From the NCBI RefSeq assembly GCF_001975825.1, contig NZ_MTKN01000072.1, positions 1 through 39,512 on the forward strand: a stretch of 39,512 bases of DNA, read 5' to 3'. Numbering within the stretch: the first letter of the stretch is position 1; the number at the start of each line of letters is the position of its first letter. The notes beneath the pieces were generated by a model, which was given only the letters and a program-made list of their open reading frames with translations, was not told where the DNA came from and did not search any database. The stretch is from [Flexibacter] sp. ATCC 35208 (GTDB lineage Bacteria; Bacteroidota; Bacteroidia; Chitinophagales; Chitinophagaceae). Made by a program: the position numbers and the translations under genes. Positions 15,726 to 24,684 of the stretch are shown here, piece by piece.

Positions 15726-17207
15726 ATGAACACGTTTAAACTGGTAATAATTAAAACAATGAAGAGAGCAATTTTGGCTGGGCTGTTGCTGGCGACTTAC
15801 GCCGGTTACGCAAAAGGTCCTCAACCGGGAGATACCCTTTCCCGCAAAACAGTGACCGTTTACACTACAGCCGCGAGTACACAGTTAAGAATGTCAGCAA
15901 CGGATAAGTTATCATTTACCTCGGCAAAGCAACCGTTTGAAACGGATGCCTGTATTTTCGTAGATCCTGCAAAGACCTTTCAGACCATGACCGGTATTGG
16001 TGGTGCACTGACAGATGCTTCTGCAGAAGTGTTTGCAAAACTCCCGAAGGACAAGCAGGCAGAACTCCTGAAAGCTTATTTTGATCCCGTAAATGGCATT
16101 GGCTATACATTGGCCCGTACCAATATTCATAGCTGCGATTTTTCCAGCGATAGCTATACATATATTGAGGAAGGGGATAGTACGTTGAAGACATTCAATG
16201 TAAAGCATGATATGACTTACCGCGTTCCGTTTATCAAAGCTGCCATTGCAGCTGCAGGCGGTAAGCTCACTCTCTTTGCAAGTCCATGGAGCCCTCCGGC
16301 ATTTATGAAAGATAATGGTAGTATGCTGCATGGTGGTAAACTCCTGCCTCGTTACTATCAGGCATGGGCAAATTACTATGTGAAGTTCATTAAGGCATAC
16401 GAATCTCTCGGTATTCCGGTATGGGGTTTAAGTGTGCAGAATGAGCCGATGGCAAAACAGATATGGGAATCCTGCAACTTTACTGCTGAAGAAGAAAGAG
16501 ATTTCATCAGGTATTATTTAGGTCCCACCTTACAACGTGCCGGTATGAGCACGAAGAAACTCATCGCATGGGATCATAACCGTGACCTGATCTATCACCG
16601 TGCCAGCACAATTCTCGAAGACCCTGCAGCTGCAAAGTTTGTTTGGGGTATTGGTTACCACTGGTATGAAACATGGACTGGTAGCACCATGGAATTCGAT
16701 AATGTACGCAAAGTAAAAGAAGCATTTCCTGATAAGAACCTCATCTTCACAGAAGGTTGTGTAGAAGCGTTCAAACTGGATAAAGTCAATGATTGGGCAC
16801 TGGGTGAGCGTTATGGCACCTCTTTATTGAATGATTTCAATAGTGGTACAGTCGCCTGGACTGACTGGAATATCCTACTGGATGAGAAAGGTGGTCCTAA
16901 TCACGTAGGTAATTTCTGTTTTGCACCTGTGCATGCAGATACAAAGACGGGTGATCTGATTTATACGAATGCTTATTACTACATGGGGCATTTTTCTAAA
17001 TTCATTCGTCCTGGTGCAAAGCGTATCGTCGCATCTTCAAACAGGAGTGATCTCCAAACGACTGCTTTTGTAAATAAAGATGGTAAGACGGTAGTAGTGG
17101 TACTGAATACAAGTGATAAAGAATTCGCTTATAAGCTGTGGATAAAAGGGAATAGTACAGATGTAAAGAGTTTACCACACTCAATTGAAACCTTAGTGAT
17201 CAACTAG
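15726..17207 (+). CDS. GH30 glucosidase/glucanase, second of two
   Basis: A second, clearly different GH30 enzyme of 493 aa. Landmarks are TMTGIGGALTDASAEV, YTLARTNIHSCDFSSDSYTY, FASPWSPPAFMKDN, acid/base E240 in LSVQNEPMAKQ, YHWYETW and nucleophile E343 in LIFTEGCVEAF. The IHSCDFS and HWY motifs resemble the glucocerebrosidase-like GH30_1/GH30_3 branch more than its neighbour does. The signal peptide (MKRAILAGLLLATYAGYAKG) has no lipobox, so it is probably periplasmic and would finish fragments imported by SusC. The start at 15726 lies 1 nt after the previous stop. ATG 15759 (482 aa) is an alternative. It is the last gene of the operon. Confidence 0.9.
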   Translation: MNTFKLVIIKTMKRAILAGLLLATYAGYAKGPQPGDTLSRKTVTVYTTAASTQLRMSATDKLSFTSAKQPFETDACIFVDPAKTFQTMTGIGGALTDASAEVFAKLPKDKQAELLKAYFDPVNGIGYTLARTNIHSCDFSSDSYTYIEEGDSTLKTFNVKHDMTYRVPFIKAAIAAAGGKLTLFASPWSPPAFMKDNGSMLHGGKLLPRYYQAWANYYVKFIKAYESLGIPVWGLSVQNEPMAKQIWESCNFTAEEERDFIRYYLGPTLQRAGMSTKKLIAWDHNRDLIYHRASTILEDPAAAKFVWGIGYHWYETWTGSTMEFDNVRKVKEAFPDKNLIFTEGCVEAFKLDKVNDWALGERYGTSLLNDFNSGTVAWTDWNILLDEKGGPNHVGNFCFAPVHADTKTGDLIYTNAYYYMGHFSKFIRPGAKRIVASSNRSDLQTTAFVNKDGKTVVVVLNTSDKEFAYKLWIKGNSTDVKSLPHSIETLVIN

Positions 17208-17234
17208 TAATTTATACTTCGCTAATTAATACTT

Positions 17235-17278
17235 CGTGCTTTATGGTGCTTGCCTGAGGGCAAGCACCATAAAGCACG
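17235..17278. repeat. 20-bp perfect stem-loop A in the convergent junction
   Basis: Arms 17235-17254 and 17259-17278 are perfectly complementary over 20 bp with the 4-nt loop TGAG. It lies after the GH30 gene and has no T run of its own. It is the first of three consecutive stem-loops. Confidence 0.7.
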
Positions 17279-17279
17279 C

Positions 17280-17322
17280 GAGCCGATCGAACTGTTCGCG
17301 AAGCGAACGGTTCGATCGGCTC
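17280..17322. repeat. 20-bp stem-loop B in the convergent junction
   Basis: Arms 17280-17299 and 17303-17322 pair over 20 bp (one T-G) with the 3-nt loop GAA. It starts 1 nt after stem-loop A and has no T run, so it is unlike a simple terminator. Confidence 0.7.
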
Positions 17323-17340
17323 AACAAAATCAAACGGCTA

Positions 17341-17384
17341 AAAACTAAAAGCCCCGCCTCAACCGAGGCGGGGCTTTTAGTTTT
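17341..17384. terminator. Bidirectional terminator between convergent PUL operons
   Basis: AAAACTAAAAGCCCCGCCTC (17341-17360) pairs perfectly with 17365-17384 around the loop AACC. The GC-rich core has A runs on one side and T runs on the other, so it terminates both the GH30 transcript and the minus-strand susD transcript ending at 17399. Confidence 0.9.
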
Positions 17385-17398
17385 ATACACCACACGAC

Positions 17399-18994
17399 TT
17401 AATTCTTATCCCACCACATATGCGTAGCCGCATTATCAGCCCCACCTAACAATGAAATCCCCTTATTCAACTCCGTCGCATTCGTATTATACTCCTGCTG
17501 TGGATAAGGTAACCTTCTCACACCTTCCGCATCACTCACCACACCTGAACTCTGGTTATGCGCCACAGGGAACAATTTAGGATACCCTGTTCTCCTATGC
17601 TCTGTCCACGCTTCCTGACCCTCAGGGAACATCGCAATCCATTTCTGTGTAATAATCCTTTCCATTTTCACATCCGTACTTGCAGCATCATCCCACTGAA
17701 TAGTAATAGTAGACTGTGCCTCCTTATCATTAGCACTATTCTTCGGATCAACATAAGCCGCAGGCGTACTTGTAGCATCACTCAGATAACTACCAATCGT
17801 TGCACTCCACTGGTTCATAGAAGTAGTAATACCTTCATTGTACAGCTCCTGTGCACTCCCACCTGCATTCGCCCAACCACGTACCGCAGCTTCTGCTCTC
17901 AGAAAGTATACTTCCGCAGCCGTCATAATCTGCACAGGTGTAGCCAGTGAAAATGAAGAACCCAGTGCAGAATACCCGAGATAATCATCTTTGGTATTAG
18001 AACTGGTCACCGCACCCAAACGGATACCAATATATTGTGAAGTAATTTTGGAATCTGTAGACATACCCAGGTACTTGCTGATCCTTGGGTCATTGTACCC
18101 ATTCAGATAACAGGCAATATCAGCACCTATACGGGTATCGCCCCAGTTCCTGTCGATATACACCAGCGGGTTCGTAAAGCTGCCACCCAATTGTACATTC
18201 ATGTTACCACTGTTAGCAGTGATCACACCACCATTGGAAGGATTCAGTGCTTTCTCTGCCTGCGCCTGTGCAGTAGTTGCATCCGCTTTCACAATGTGCA
18301 TTGCTAAGCGCAGACGAAGAGAGTTGGCAAACTGTAACCACTTCGTGAAGTTACCGCTATACACCAGGTCGAAGTTCGCAAAGGTGAAAGGCAGTGAATC
18401 AGCATTGTTGATATAGCTCTGCAGGTTGGCAGTAGCAGTATCCAGCTCCAGGAAAAAACGTTTGTAAATATCTTCCTGGCTGTCATAAGGCAGATCCGTC
18501 TTTGAACTTCCCGCCTGGCTGTACGGAATAGGACCATAGATGTCAGTCACACGGCTCATACCTGCTACCCGTATAATCTGTGCTACCGCCCATACTGCAG
18601 GATATGCAGTATCGATACGGTTAGTACGTAGTTTGGAGATAGGAGACATGATGTTCAGATAACCTACTTTAAATGCCTCACCATTCCATCCTGTCATCAT
18701 AAAGTAGTTGGTATTATTCAGACCACCATTGAACGGGTTGGGAGACATAAAGTAACCTGAAAACATATCCGCATTCAGGTTCTGCTGCACCTGGTAGGAG
18801 TTAGGGTCGCCACCACCGGAAAAGTTGATGATGGAACGCTCTGCCTGCAACAGGTAAATACCCACATCATTAAAGTCAGGTTTCAGCTGACCAGTGGAAA
18901 CACCTGTATTATCCGTATTATAATCCTCAAAGTTCTTCGTACATGCAGTAGCACCCAGGAGTAGTACTGCAATAATTATATAGTAGCGTTTCAT
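17399..18994 (-). CDS. SusD-like_2 lipoprotein (second PUL)
   Basis: Surface lipoprotein of 531 aa and partner of the SusC encoded 20 nt upstream. Signal peptide with lipobox LGATAC (Cys 18), followed by TKNFEDYNTDNTGVS. Features of the SusD-like_2 group are seen: the N-terminal YLLQAERSIINFSGGG, VAQIIRVAGMSRVTDIYGPIPYS, DSQEDIYKRFFLELDTA, KWLQFANSLRLRLAMHIVKAD, VYFLRAEAAVRG and the C-terminal QKWIAMFPEGQEAWTEHRRTGYP and RRLPYPQQEYN. No enzyme gene follows it before the terminator, so the substrate cannot be read from this operon. The divergent GH43 gene is the nearest enzyme. Confidence 0.93.
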   Translation of the reverse strand: MKRYYIIIAVLLLGATACTKNFEDYNTDNTGVSTGQLKPDFNDVGIYLLQAERSIINFSGGGDPNSYQVQQNLNADMFSGYFMSPNPFNGGLNNTNYFMMTGWNGEAFKVGYLNIMSPISKLRTNRIDTAYPAVWAVAQIIRVAGMSRVTDIYGPIPYSQAGSSKTDLPYDSQEDIYKRFFLELDTATANLQSYINNADSLPFTFANFDLVYSGNFTKWLQFANSLRLRLAMHIVKADATTAQAQAEKALNPSNGGVITANSGNMNVQLGGSFTNPLVYIDRNWGDTRIGADIACYLNGYNDPRISKYLGMSTDSKITSQYIGIRLGAVTSSNTKDDYLGYSALGSSFSLATPVQIMTAAEVYFLRAEAAVRGWANAGGSAQELYNEGITTSMNQWSATIGSYLSDATSTPAAYVDPKNSANDKEAQSTITIQWDDAASTDVKMERIITQKWIAMFPEGQEAWTEHRRTGYPKLFPVAHNQSSGVVSDAEGVRRLPYPQQEYNTNATELNKGISLLGGADNAATHMWWDKN

Positions 18995-19014
18995 TTTTTC
19001 GATCAGTTTTACAG

Positions 19015-22000
19015 TTAGAAAGTAGCATTCAGACTCAGACCATAACTGCGTAATGCAGGCTGCATGAAAATATCTACACCAGACAAACCATTTGCAGTAG
19101 ACATCGTCAACTCAGGATCAAACGGTGCTTTCTTATAGAAATAGAGCAGGTTACGTCCGGTCAGAGAGAATTTCAGCGCCTTGATAAATACATCTTTCAG
19201 TGGAACGGTATAACCCAGTGCCATTTCACGCAGACGAACAGTCGTCGCATTGTACATGTACTCGCCAGACACCGCTTCACGACCACCTACAGTAGAATAC
19301 CAGGTATGTGCATCGACAGAAGTTACAGCATTACCACTTGGATCAACACCGTTTATTTTTACGCCGCCTGCATCTCTTGCATCACCAGATGCTTTAGACA
19401 CACCGTACAGGTCCATCATAGACTGAGTTACAGACATTACCTTACCTCCGAACTTACCATCAATCAGCATAGACAGGGTGAAGTTCTTATAACCGAAGTT
19501 GTTGTTCCATCCCAGTTGGAATTTGGTGTTGGAGTTACCGATATACACCATATCGCCAGTCTGTTTGATAGGCGTACCATTTGCATCTACCATAATCCTG
19601 CCTTGTTCATCTTTCTTCAGTACAGTACCATAGATGTCACCAAAAGAACCACCTACTTTGAATTTAGACGCATAGTTGGAACCAGAAGCACCGGTCAGAG
19701 TGAAGTAATCTACACCATCAGCCAGTTCTATGATCTTGTTTTTGTTGGTAGCGAAGTTCACACCGGTGTTCCATGTAAATTTGGAATCACGGAATACGTC
19801 GTAACGCACCACTGCTTCCACACCCTGGTTCTGGATGTTCCCGGCATTGATATAATAAGAATCATAGTAAGAAGCCTGGCTGGCAGATATCTGCAAAGTC
19901 TGGTTCCTGGTATTCGTTTTATAATAAGTCGCATCCACACTCAGCCTGTTTTTGAAGAAGCGCCACTCAGTACCAAATTCCAGTGAATTTGTTTTCTCTG
20001 GTTTCAGATCCGTGAAAGGAGCGACCGTATTACCAACGATGGAACCACCTGCACCAAGGGTATTCAGGGCAGGATAGGATTGGTAGGCTAAAGGAGCGTT
20101 ACCCACCTGGGCGTAGGAACCACGCACTTTGGCGAAGCTCACCCACTCAGGTAACCTGGTTACAGAACTCAGGATGACATTAAGCCCGACTGAAGGATAG
20201 AAATAAGAATAAGTAGAAGTAAAGGCCAGGTTGGATGACCAGTCGTTACGAGCAGTCAGATCCAGGTAGAACCAGTCTTTGAAAGAGATGTTTGCACTTC
20301 CGAATACAGACTGGAACTGGCTATGGTTGTTAGGCAATGTACCGGAGTTCGCTCCGTTCATTGTTACAAAGTTCTGCAGGGTGAAAATGTTCGGAATATG
20401 CAGACCATCTTTACCGGAGTTGAATTTCTCACCGGTAGTCTTCACATCGCGCAGCGCACCACCTACGACACCTGTTACACGCCAATCTTTTCCGATAGGA
20501 ACATTGAAGTTCAGCAACAGGTCGCCATACTGCTGATTGGTAGTCAGGTTCTGGTACACATATACACCACTGGAATCAGATACATAAGTAGCATTGTCAG
20601 CATATACTTTCTGATCGTATATGTCATTGATCCTGTCAATACTTCCTCTTGCCTGTACGCTCAGGTATTTGTTGATTTCATATTTCAGGCTGGCATTCAG
20701 CAGAATACGGTTTCTGTCCAGCTGGTTAGGATCGCGGTACAGGATCCACCATGGATTTTGCTGTACATCTTCATTGAAAGCCCAGTTCTGCACCATCAGA
20801 CCGTTTCTGGCCGGATCGGCTACTTCAAAATTATTTTTGTACTGAGACAGGTTGCTGCCACGTGGGTAGAGGTATAAACCTGTCAGCGGATTGAAATAAA
20901 AACCGGAGAGCGGTGTATTGTCAATCTTCTGGGTGACGTAGTTTACATCCGCTTCAGCAGTCAGCTTATCATTCAGGAATTTACCTGTTTCTTTAAAGCT
21001 GATGTTGTTACGACCCAGTTTATTGGTAGGCTGAATACCTTTTGCGCTGGTATTAGCATAAGAGAAATAAGTCTGTGTCTTATCAGTACCACCTGCAAGG
21101 CTGATCGCGTTGGTGACATTGTTACCAGTCTGGAAAAAGTCACTTACATTATCATGCGCTTTGGTAGTCAGTTTACTGCCCCAGCTCTGGGTACTCCCAT
21201 CTGTAGTCTGGCCATAAGTATTCTGGAATTCTGGTTTGTAAGCAGCCTGACTCAGGGTAAGACCTGAAGAGTAGTTGATGGTAGTACGACCTGCTTTACC
21301 ACTTTTGGTCGTGATCAGTACCACACCGTTTGCACCCTGGCTACCATACAGCGCAGCTGCAGAAGCACCTTTCAGAATAGAGATGCTCTCGATATCTTCA
21401 GGGTTCATGTTGGAGATAGGGTCACCACCATCATAAGCGGTGCTACCACCATACGCACTGTTTGGCTGGTTGGTGAGGGTGTTGTTCATAGGCACACCAT
21501 CAATTACATAGAGTGCCTGGTTATTACCCAGACCAGATTTGCTACCACGCAGTATTACTTTTGCAGAACCACCCACACCTGAAGCGCTGCTGGAAATAGT
21601 CAGACCAGCTACTTTACCATTCAGGGTGTTCATCAGGTTGGGATCTTTTGCCTTGGTCAGTTCCACACCGCTCACCTGTTGGGTGGCATAAGTGATGGAT
21701 TTCTCAGAGCGTTTGATACCCAGTGCCGTAACGACTACAGTACCCAGCTGTTTATTGGTTTCAGCGAGTTTGATCGTCAGGGAGGTGTTGCTACCTACAA
21801 TAATTTCCTGCTTGTCAAATCCGATGTAGCTGATAACCAGTACGTCTGTAGGTTGTGCCTCCAGGGTAAAGTGACCGCCTGCATCCGTCATCGCACCTCT
21901 GGTTGTACCTTTTACCTGGATACTTACATTCTGAAGCGGATGGCCAGCAGAGTCAGTAACAGTACCAGTGACAGCAGCTGTAGGAATGGGAGCGGGAGCG

Positions 22001-22383
22001 ACTTCCCGGGGAGCTTTTTTAGGACTGATCACGATGATCTTGTCCACAATAGAATAAGTCAATGCTTTGTCGTTCAGACAGTTGTTCAGTACAGCGGTAA
22101 GGGCTTGTCCCTGAGCATTGATATTAATGGCGCCTTTGCCTTCCAGCAATTTGGCGTCGTACACAAATTCATAACCCGTCTGCTTGCTGATGGAATTGAA
22201 CACCTCATACAGTGAAAGGTGCTTTCCGGAGATGCTAACGGTTTGGGAATAGGTTTTAGCAGATAGCTGGAGTGTAAATACCAGCGTTAAAATGGCAGTT
22301 AATTTCATAACTAACAACAATTTTCTGTGCAAAAGACTTACTCCACCATGTGAAGTAGTTTTGCATGAAGCGCATAGTTCCAT
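19015..22383 (-). CDS. SusC/RagA TonB-dependent transporter with STN domain (second PUL)
   Basis: Outer-membrane importer of 1122 aa from ATG 22383. The frame is open and also carries an ATG at 22449, just after the leader hairpin, which would add 22 residues. I prefer 22383 because its AAAGTATGGA context matches the first susC. Layout: N-terminal extension, signal peptide (MKLTAILTLVFTLQLSAKTYSQ, residues 26-47), STN (about 50-122), carboxypeptidase-like domain (VTGTVTDSAGHPLQNVSIQVKG), TonB box region (GTVVVTALGI), plug (LNGKVAGLTIS ... YVIDGVPMNNT ... ESISILKGASAAALYGSQGANGVVLITTKSG) and barrel ending LSLNATF. The STN domain ties it to the FecR/sigma genes upstream. Proteins at 19306-19986 and similar antisense frames are shadows. 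Confidence 0.95.
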   Translation of the reverse strand: MELCASCKTTSHGGVSLLHRKLLLVMKLTAILTLVFTLQLSAKTYSQTVSISGKHLSLYEVFNSISKQTGYEFVYDAKLLEGKGAININAQGQALTAVLNNCLNDKALTYSIVDKIIVISPKKAPREVAPAPIPTAAVTGTVTDSAGHPLQNVSIQVKGTTRGAMTDAGGHFTLEAQPTDVLVISYIGFDKQEIIVGSNTSLTIKLAETNKQLGTVVVTALGIKRSEKSITYATQQVSGVELTKAKDPNLMNTLNGKVAGLTISSSASGVGGSAKVILRGSKSGLGNNQALYVIDGVPMNNTLTNQPNSAYGGSTAYDGGDPISNMNPEDIESISILKGASAAALYGSQGANGVVLITTKSGKAGRTTINYSSGLTLSQAAYKPEFQNTYGQTTDGSTQSWGSKLTTKAHDNVSDFFQTGNNVTNAISLAGGTDKTQTYFSYANTSAKGIQPTNKLGRNNISFKETGKFLNDKLTAEADVNYVTQKIDNTPLSGFYFNPLTGLYLYPRGSNLSQYKNNFEVADPARNGLMVQNWAFNEDVQQNPWWILYRDPNQLDRNRILLNASLKYEINKYLSVQARGSIDRINDIYDQKVYADNATYVSDSSGVYVYQNLTTNQQYGDLLLNFNVPIGKDWRVTGVVGGALRDVKTTGEKFNSGKDGLHIPNIFTLQNFVTMNGANSGTLPNNHSQFQSVFGSANISFKDWFYLDLTARNDWSSNLAFTSTYSYFYPSVGLNVILSSVTRLPEWVSFAKVRGSYAQVGNAPLAYQSYPALNTLGAGGSIVGNTVAPFTDLKPEKTNSLEFGTEWRFFKNRLSVDATYYKTNTRNQTLQISASQASYYDSYYINAGNIQNQGVEAVVRYDVFRDSKFTWNTGVNFATNKNKIIELADGVDYFTLTGASGSNYASKFKVGGSFGDIYGTVLKKDEQGRIMVDANGTPIKQTGDMVYIGNSNTKFQLGWNNNFGYKNFTLSMLIDGKFGGKVMSVTQSMMDLYGVSKASGDARDAGGVKINGVDPSGNAVTSVDAHTWYSTVGGREAVSGEYMYNATTVRLREMALGYTVPLKDVFIKALKFSLTGRNLLYFYKKAPFDPELTMSTANGLSGVDIFMQPALRSYGLSLNATF

Positions 22384-22453
22384 ACTTTTGTTTCCTGGCT
22401 TTTTTAGTAAATCAAATTTTTCTTGAGTCAAAGAGAAATTGGTAGCCATGTTG

Positions 22454-22490
22454 CCGGGTTCCGATGGCAGTCGGGCCCGGTTTTTTTATG
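22454..22490 (-). promoter_or_regulatory. Leader element: CATAAAAAAACCGG plus hairpin upstream of the second susC
   Basis: On the minus strand CATAAAAAAACCGG (22490-22477) is identical to the motif at 7333-7346. CCGGG pairs with CCCGG (22458-22454), and an inner CCG/CGG pairs too. The in-frame ATG 22449 follows 4 nt later. The shared layout suggests a common post-transcriptional control of sigma/FecR-linked susC genes. Confidence 0.55.
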
Positions 22491-22626
22491 TTCAGACGTG
22501 GCAGCGTCATTTACAAGTGTGGGTACCTTTCTTTATTGTTCACATACAACAATAGTCTCTACGTGGTCATAACGGAATTGTTTTTAAAAATTACAAAATA
22601 TATATCCCCCCTTTAGCCGGGATTGA

Positions 22627-23802
22627 TTAGTGCAACGTGGCAGGTGAAACGGTCACATTGTGGCCATTCACCTCAAAATGAACCCTTTGGGTAGCCTCCA
22701 GGGCCTTGAACAGGTTATTGGCATCTTCCCTGCGGGAGATCACACCTGTCAGGTCAATGTCCGATACATCACCATTGTAAGCCACATCCATATCATACCA
22801 CCTGGATAGCTGGCGCATGATGGTTTTGATATTGGTGCTCCTGAACCGGAACTTGCCGTCTTTCCAGGCAAGGGTTTGTTCCAGATCTGCGGGAGCAATG
22901 GCAAAGGTGTTGTCTGTCAGACTAGCTTCCAATCCGGGTTTCAGTACATTCTTCTGGTTGCCGTACACTACTTGTACAGCGCCGTCTACCAGGGCGGTTT
23001 TTACAGCTTTTTCATCGGCATAGGCCATGATATTGAAACTGGTGCCCAGTACTTTTACGGTCATATCCTTATCAGCAGCCTTTACCTGTACAGAAAACGG
23101 ATGGTTAGACTGCTGGGCGATTTCGAAATATGCTTCTCCTGTAATGCTGACCAACCTTTCCTTTCCGACAAAGGCAGTTGGGAAACGGATACTGCTGGCG
23201 GCATTGAGCCATACCTTGCTGCCATCGGCCAGCGTAAGCTGGTATTGGCCTCCATGAGGAGTGGTGACGGTGTTGTACATCACCTCATTGCCTCCGTTTG
23301 CCTGATAACTCAGGTTACCGTTGGTATTTTTGATCTGGGTGTTACCTTGTTGGGCCAGGGCGCCATTGGCTGCACTGTCAAGTGGAATCTGAGTACCATC
23401 AGCGAGGGTCAGCATGGCTTTGTTAGAGCCGGGGGCCAACACCTGAGTTTTTGCAAGGGTAGGGGCCTTTTCAATGTCTTTCTTGTGTAAAAGACTCGTG
23501 GTCAATATAATACCAGCAGTTACAGCGGCTGCGGCATACAGGTAGAAACGGCGTTTGTTTTTGACAACAGTCAGATTCTCAGGCTGATCCGCCTGAAAAA
23601 TGGCATGAAGTATAGCAGAATGATCTTCTTCTTCCCATCCGGCAGAAGGAACGATCCCCTGTAATGAGTGAAGAATATCTTCCCGGAGCAAATCATCCTG
23701 CTCCCCGTTGTTAATAGCGTCCATAAGGCGCGCTTTCTCATCGGGAGAGATGTTGTTTTGCTTATACTTATCAAGCAAGAGTTTTAATTCCTGTGCTGTC
23801 AT
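22627..23802 (-). CDS. FecR-type anti-sigma factor (DUF4974), second PUL
   Basis: Inner-membrane anti-sigma factor of 391 aa. The cytoplasmic N-terminal part (1-80) is followed by a transmembrane helix at about 84-105 (FYLYAAAAVTAGIILTTSLL). The FecR domain (about 180-285) shows TTPHGGQYQLTLADGSKVWLN, GEAYFEIAQQSNHPFSV and VLGTSFNIMAYADE. DUF4974 is at the C-terminus (FRFRSTNIKTIMRQLSRWYDMDV). It is separated from the sigma gene by 141 bp that include a strong terminator, so it needs its own promoter or read-through. It is followed by susC after a 243-bp leader. Confidence 0.93.
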   Translation of the reverse strand: MTAQELKLLLDKYKQNNISPDEKARLMDAINNGEQDDLLREDILHSLQGIVPSAGWEEEDHSAILHAIFQADQPENLTVVKNKRRFYLYAAAAVTAGIILTTSLLHKKDIEKAPTLAKTQVLAPGSNKAMLTLADGTQIPLDSAANGALAQQGNTQIKNTNGNLSYQANGGNEVMYNTVTTPHGGQYQLTLADGSKVWLNAASSIRFPTAFVGKERLVSITGEAYFEIAQQSNHPFSVQVKAADKDMTVKVLGTSFNIMAYADEKAVKTALVDGAVQVVYGNQKNVLKPGLEASLTDNTFAIAPADLEQTLAWKDGKFRFRSTNIKTIMRQLSRWYDMDVAYNGDVSDIDLTGVISRREDANNLFKALEATQRVHFEVNGHNVTVSPATLH

Positions 23803-23897
23803 AATTGTAAAGACGATGGTGGAGAATAAAAGGAGTATCCGAAATAAAAAAAAGTTAAAAAAAACAAAAAGCCGGCTGCAGGCCCTTTCCGGAAAGA

Positions 23898-23933
23898 AAA
23901 AAGCGCTTCCGGCCTTAGGCGGAAGCGCTTTTT
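23898..23933 (-). terminator. Terminator between sigma and anti-sigma genes
   Basis: A 14-bp perfect stem (arms 23933-23920 and 23911-23898, core AAGCGCTTCCG) with an 8-nt loop starts 10 nt after the sigma stop at 23944. On the minus strand the right arm ends in a T run (CTTTTTTC). It would end the sigma transcript before fecR. Confidence 0.8.
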
Positions 23934-23943
23934 CTTATAAATC

Positions 23944-24495
23944 CTACATACTTTTCTTAACAAAATTCCTCACCGTCTGCACCGCAATCTGCATCTGTTT
24001 CTTCACGGTATGGATTGATATATTGAACTTATTAGATATTTCTTCGTTACTAAATCCTTCTTTTCTAGCGATATACACTTTCTTCCGCTCCGGCGGCAAC
24101 GCTGCAATCGCCCTTTCCACAATCCCCGCATACTCCCTGTCCTTCACCCTGTAATCCGTATCATTCACCACCTCCACCTGCTGGCGATACAATTGCTCAT
24201 ATGCCTTCTCCCTCACTGCCTGCTTCTTAAACCCATCAAATACATGATTCCGGGTCAGGATAAATAAATAGTCAGAAAAGTCTTGTACCTCTGGCAATAC
24301 CTCCCTCTTCAGCCAGATTTTCAAAAAAACCTCCTGCACAATTTCCCGTGCCGCCAGGTTGTCTTTAAGATAAAGCATGGCCACATCAAACACCTGTTTA
24401 CTGTACTTATTAAAGACAAGTGTATAAGCAGACTGGCTTCCTTCTCCTATCTGCTGCAATAGTTCCTGTTCTTCCTGTATGAATGAACCTTGCAA
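23944..24495 (-). CDS. ECF sigma factor, FecI/RpoE-like (second PUL)
   Basis: 183-aa ECF sigma factor. Region 2 covers about 20-92 (AYTLVFNKYSKQVFDVAMLYLKDN, AREIVQEVFLKIWLKRE, FSDYLFILTRNHVF). Region 4 covers about 125-178 (AIAALPPERKKVYIARKEGFSNEEISNKFNISIHTVKKQ). ATG 24495 gives the normal N-terminus. It is the first gene of the minus-strand operon and diverges from GH43 across 189 bp. The two sigma factors in this window share only family-level similarity, consistent with each serving its own SusC. Confidence 0.93.
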   Translation of the reverse strand: MQGSFIQEEQELLQQIGEGSQSAYTLVFNKYSKQVFDVAMLYLKDNLAAREIVQEVFLKIWLKREVLPEVQDFSDYLFILTRNHVFDGFKKQAVREKAYEQLYRQQVEVVNDTDYRVKDREYAGIVERAIAALPPERKKVYIARKEGFSNEEISNKFNISIHTVKKQMQIAVQTVRNFVKKSM

Positions 24496-24684
24496 AAGTC
24501 AATCGTTTGAATGCTGAAATTCCTCGCTAAAATTAGGAACTTACCCCGGATATGCCCAAATATTTATTTTTTAAGTATTAATTAAAACACTAATTGGGAA
24601 TGAGCTTTCACTGATGCCTTTCAATCTTCAGGGAAAGATAAAACTACTATCTTGTGTTATCTATTAAACAGGAATCAACTCACT

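Noticed and set aside
19306..19986. Plus-strand frame of 226 codons inside the second susC.
   Set aside because: Antisense shadow of the TonB barrel, with no start signal or homology. The same holds for 20323-20877, 21679-22215 and 22876-23490.
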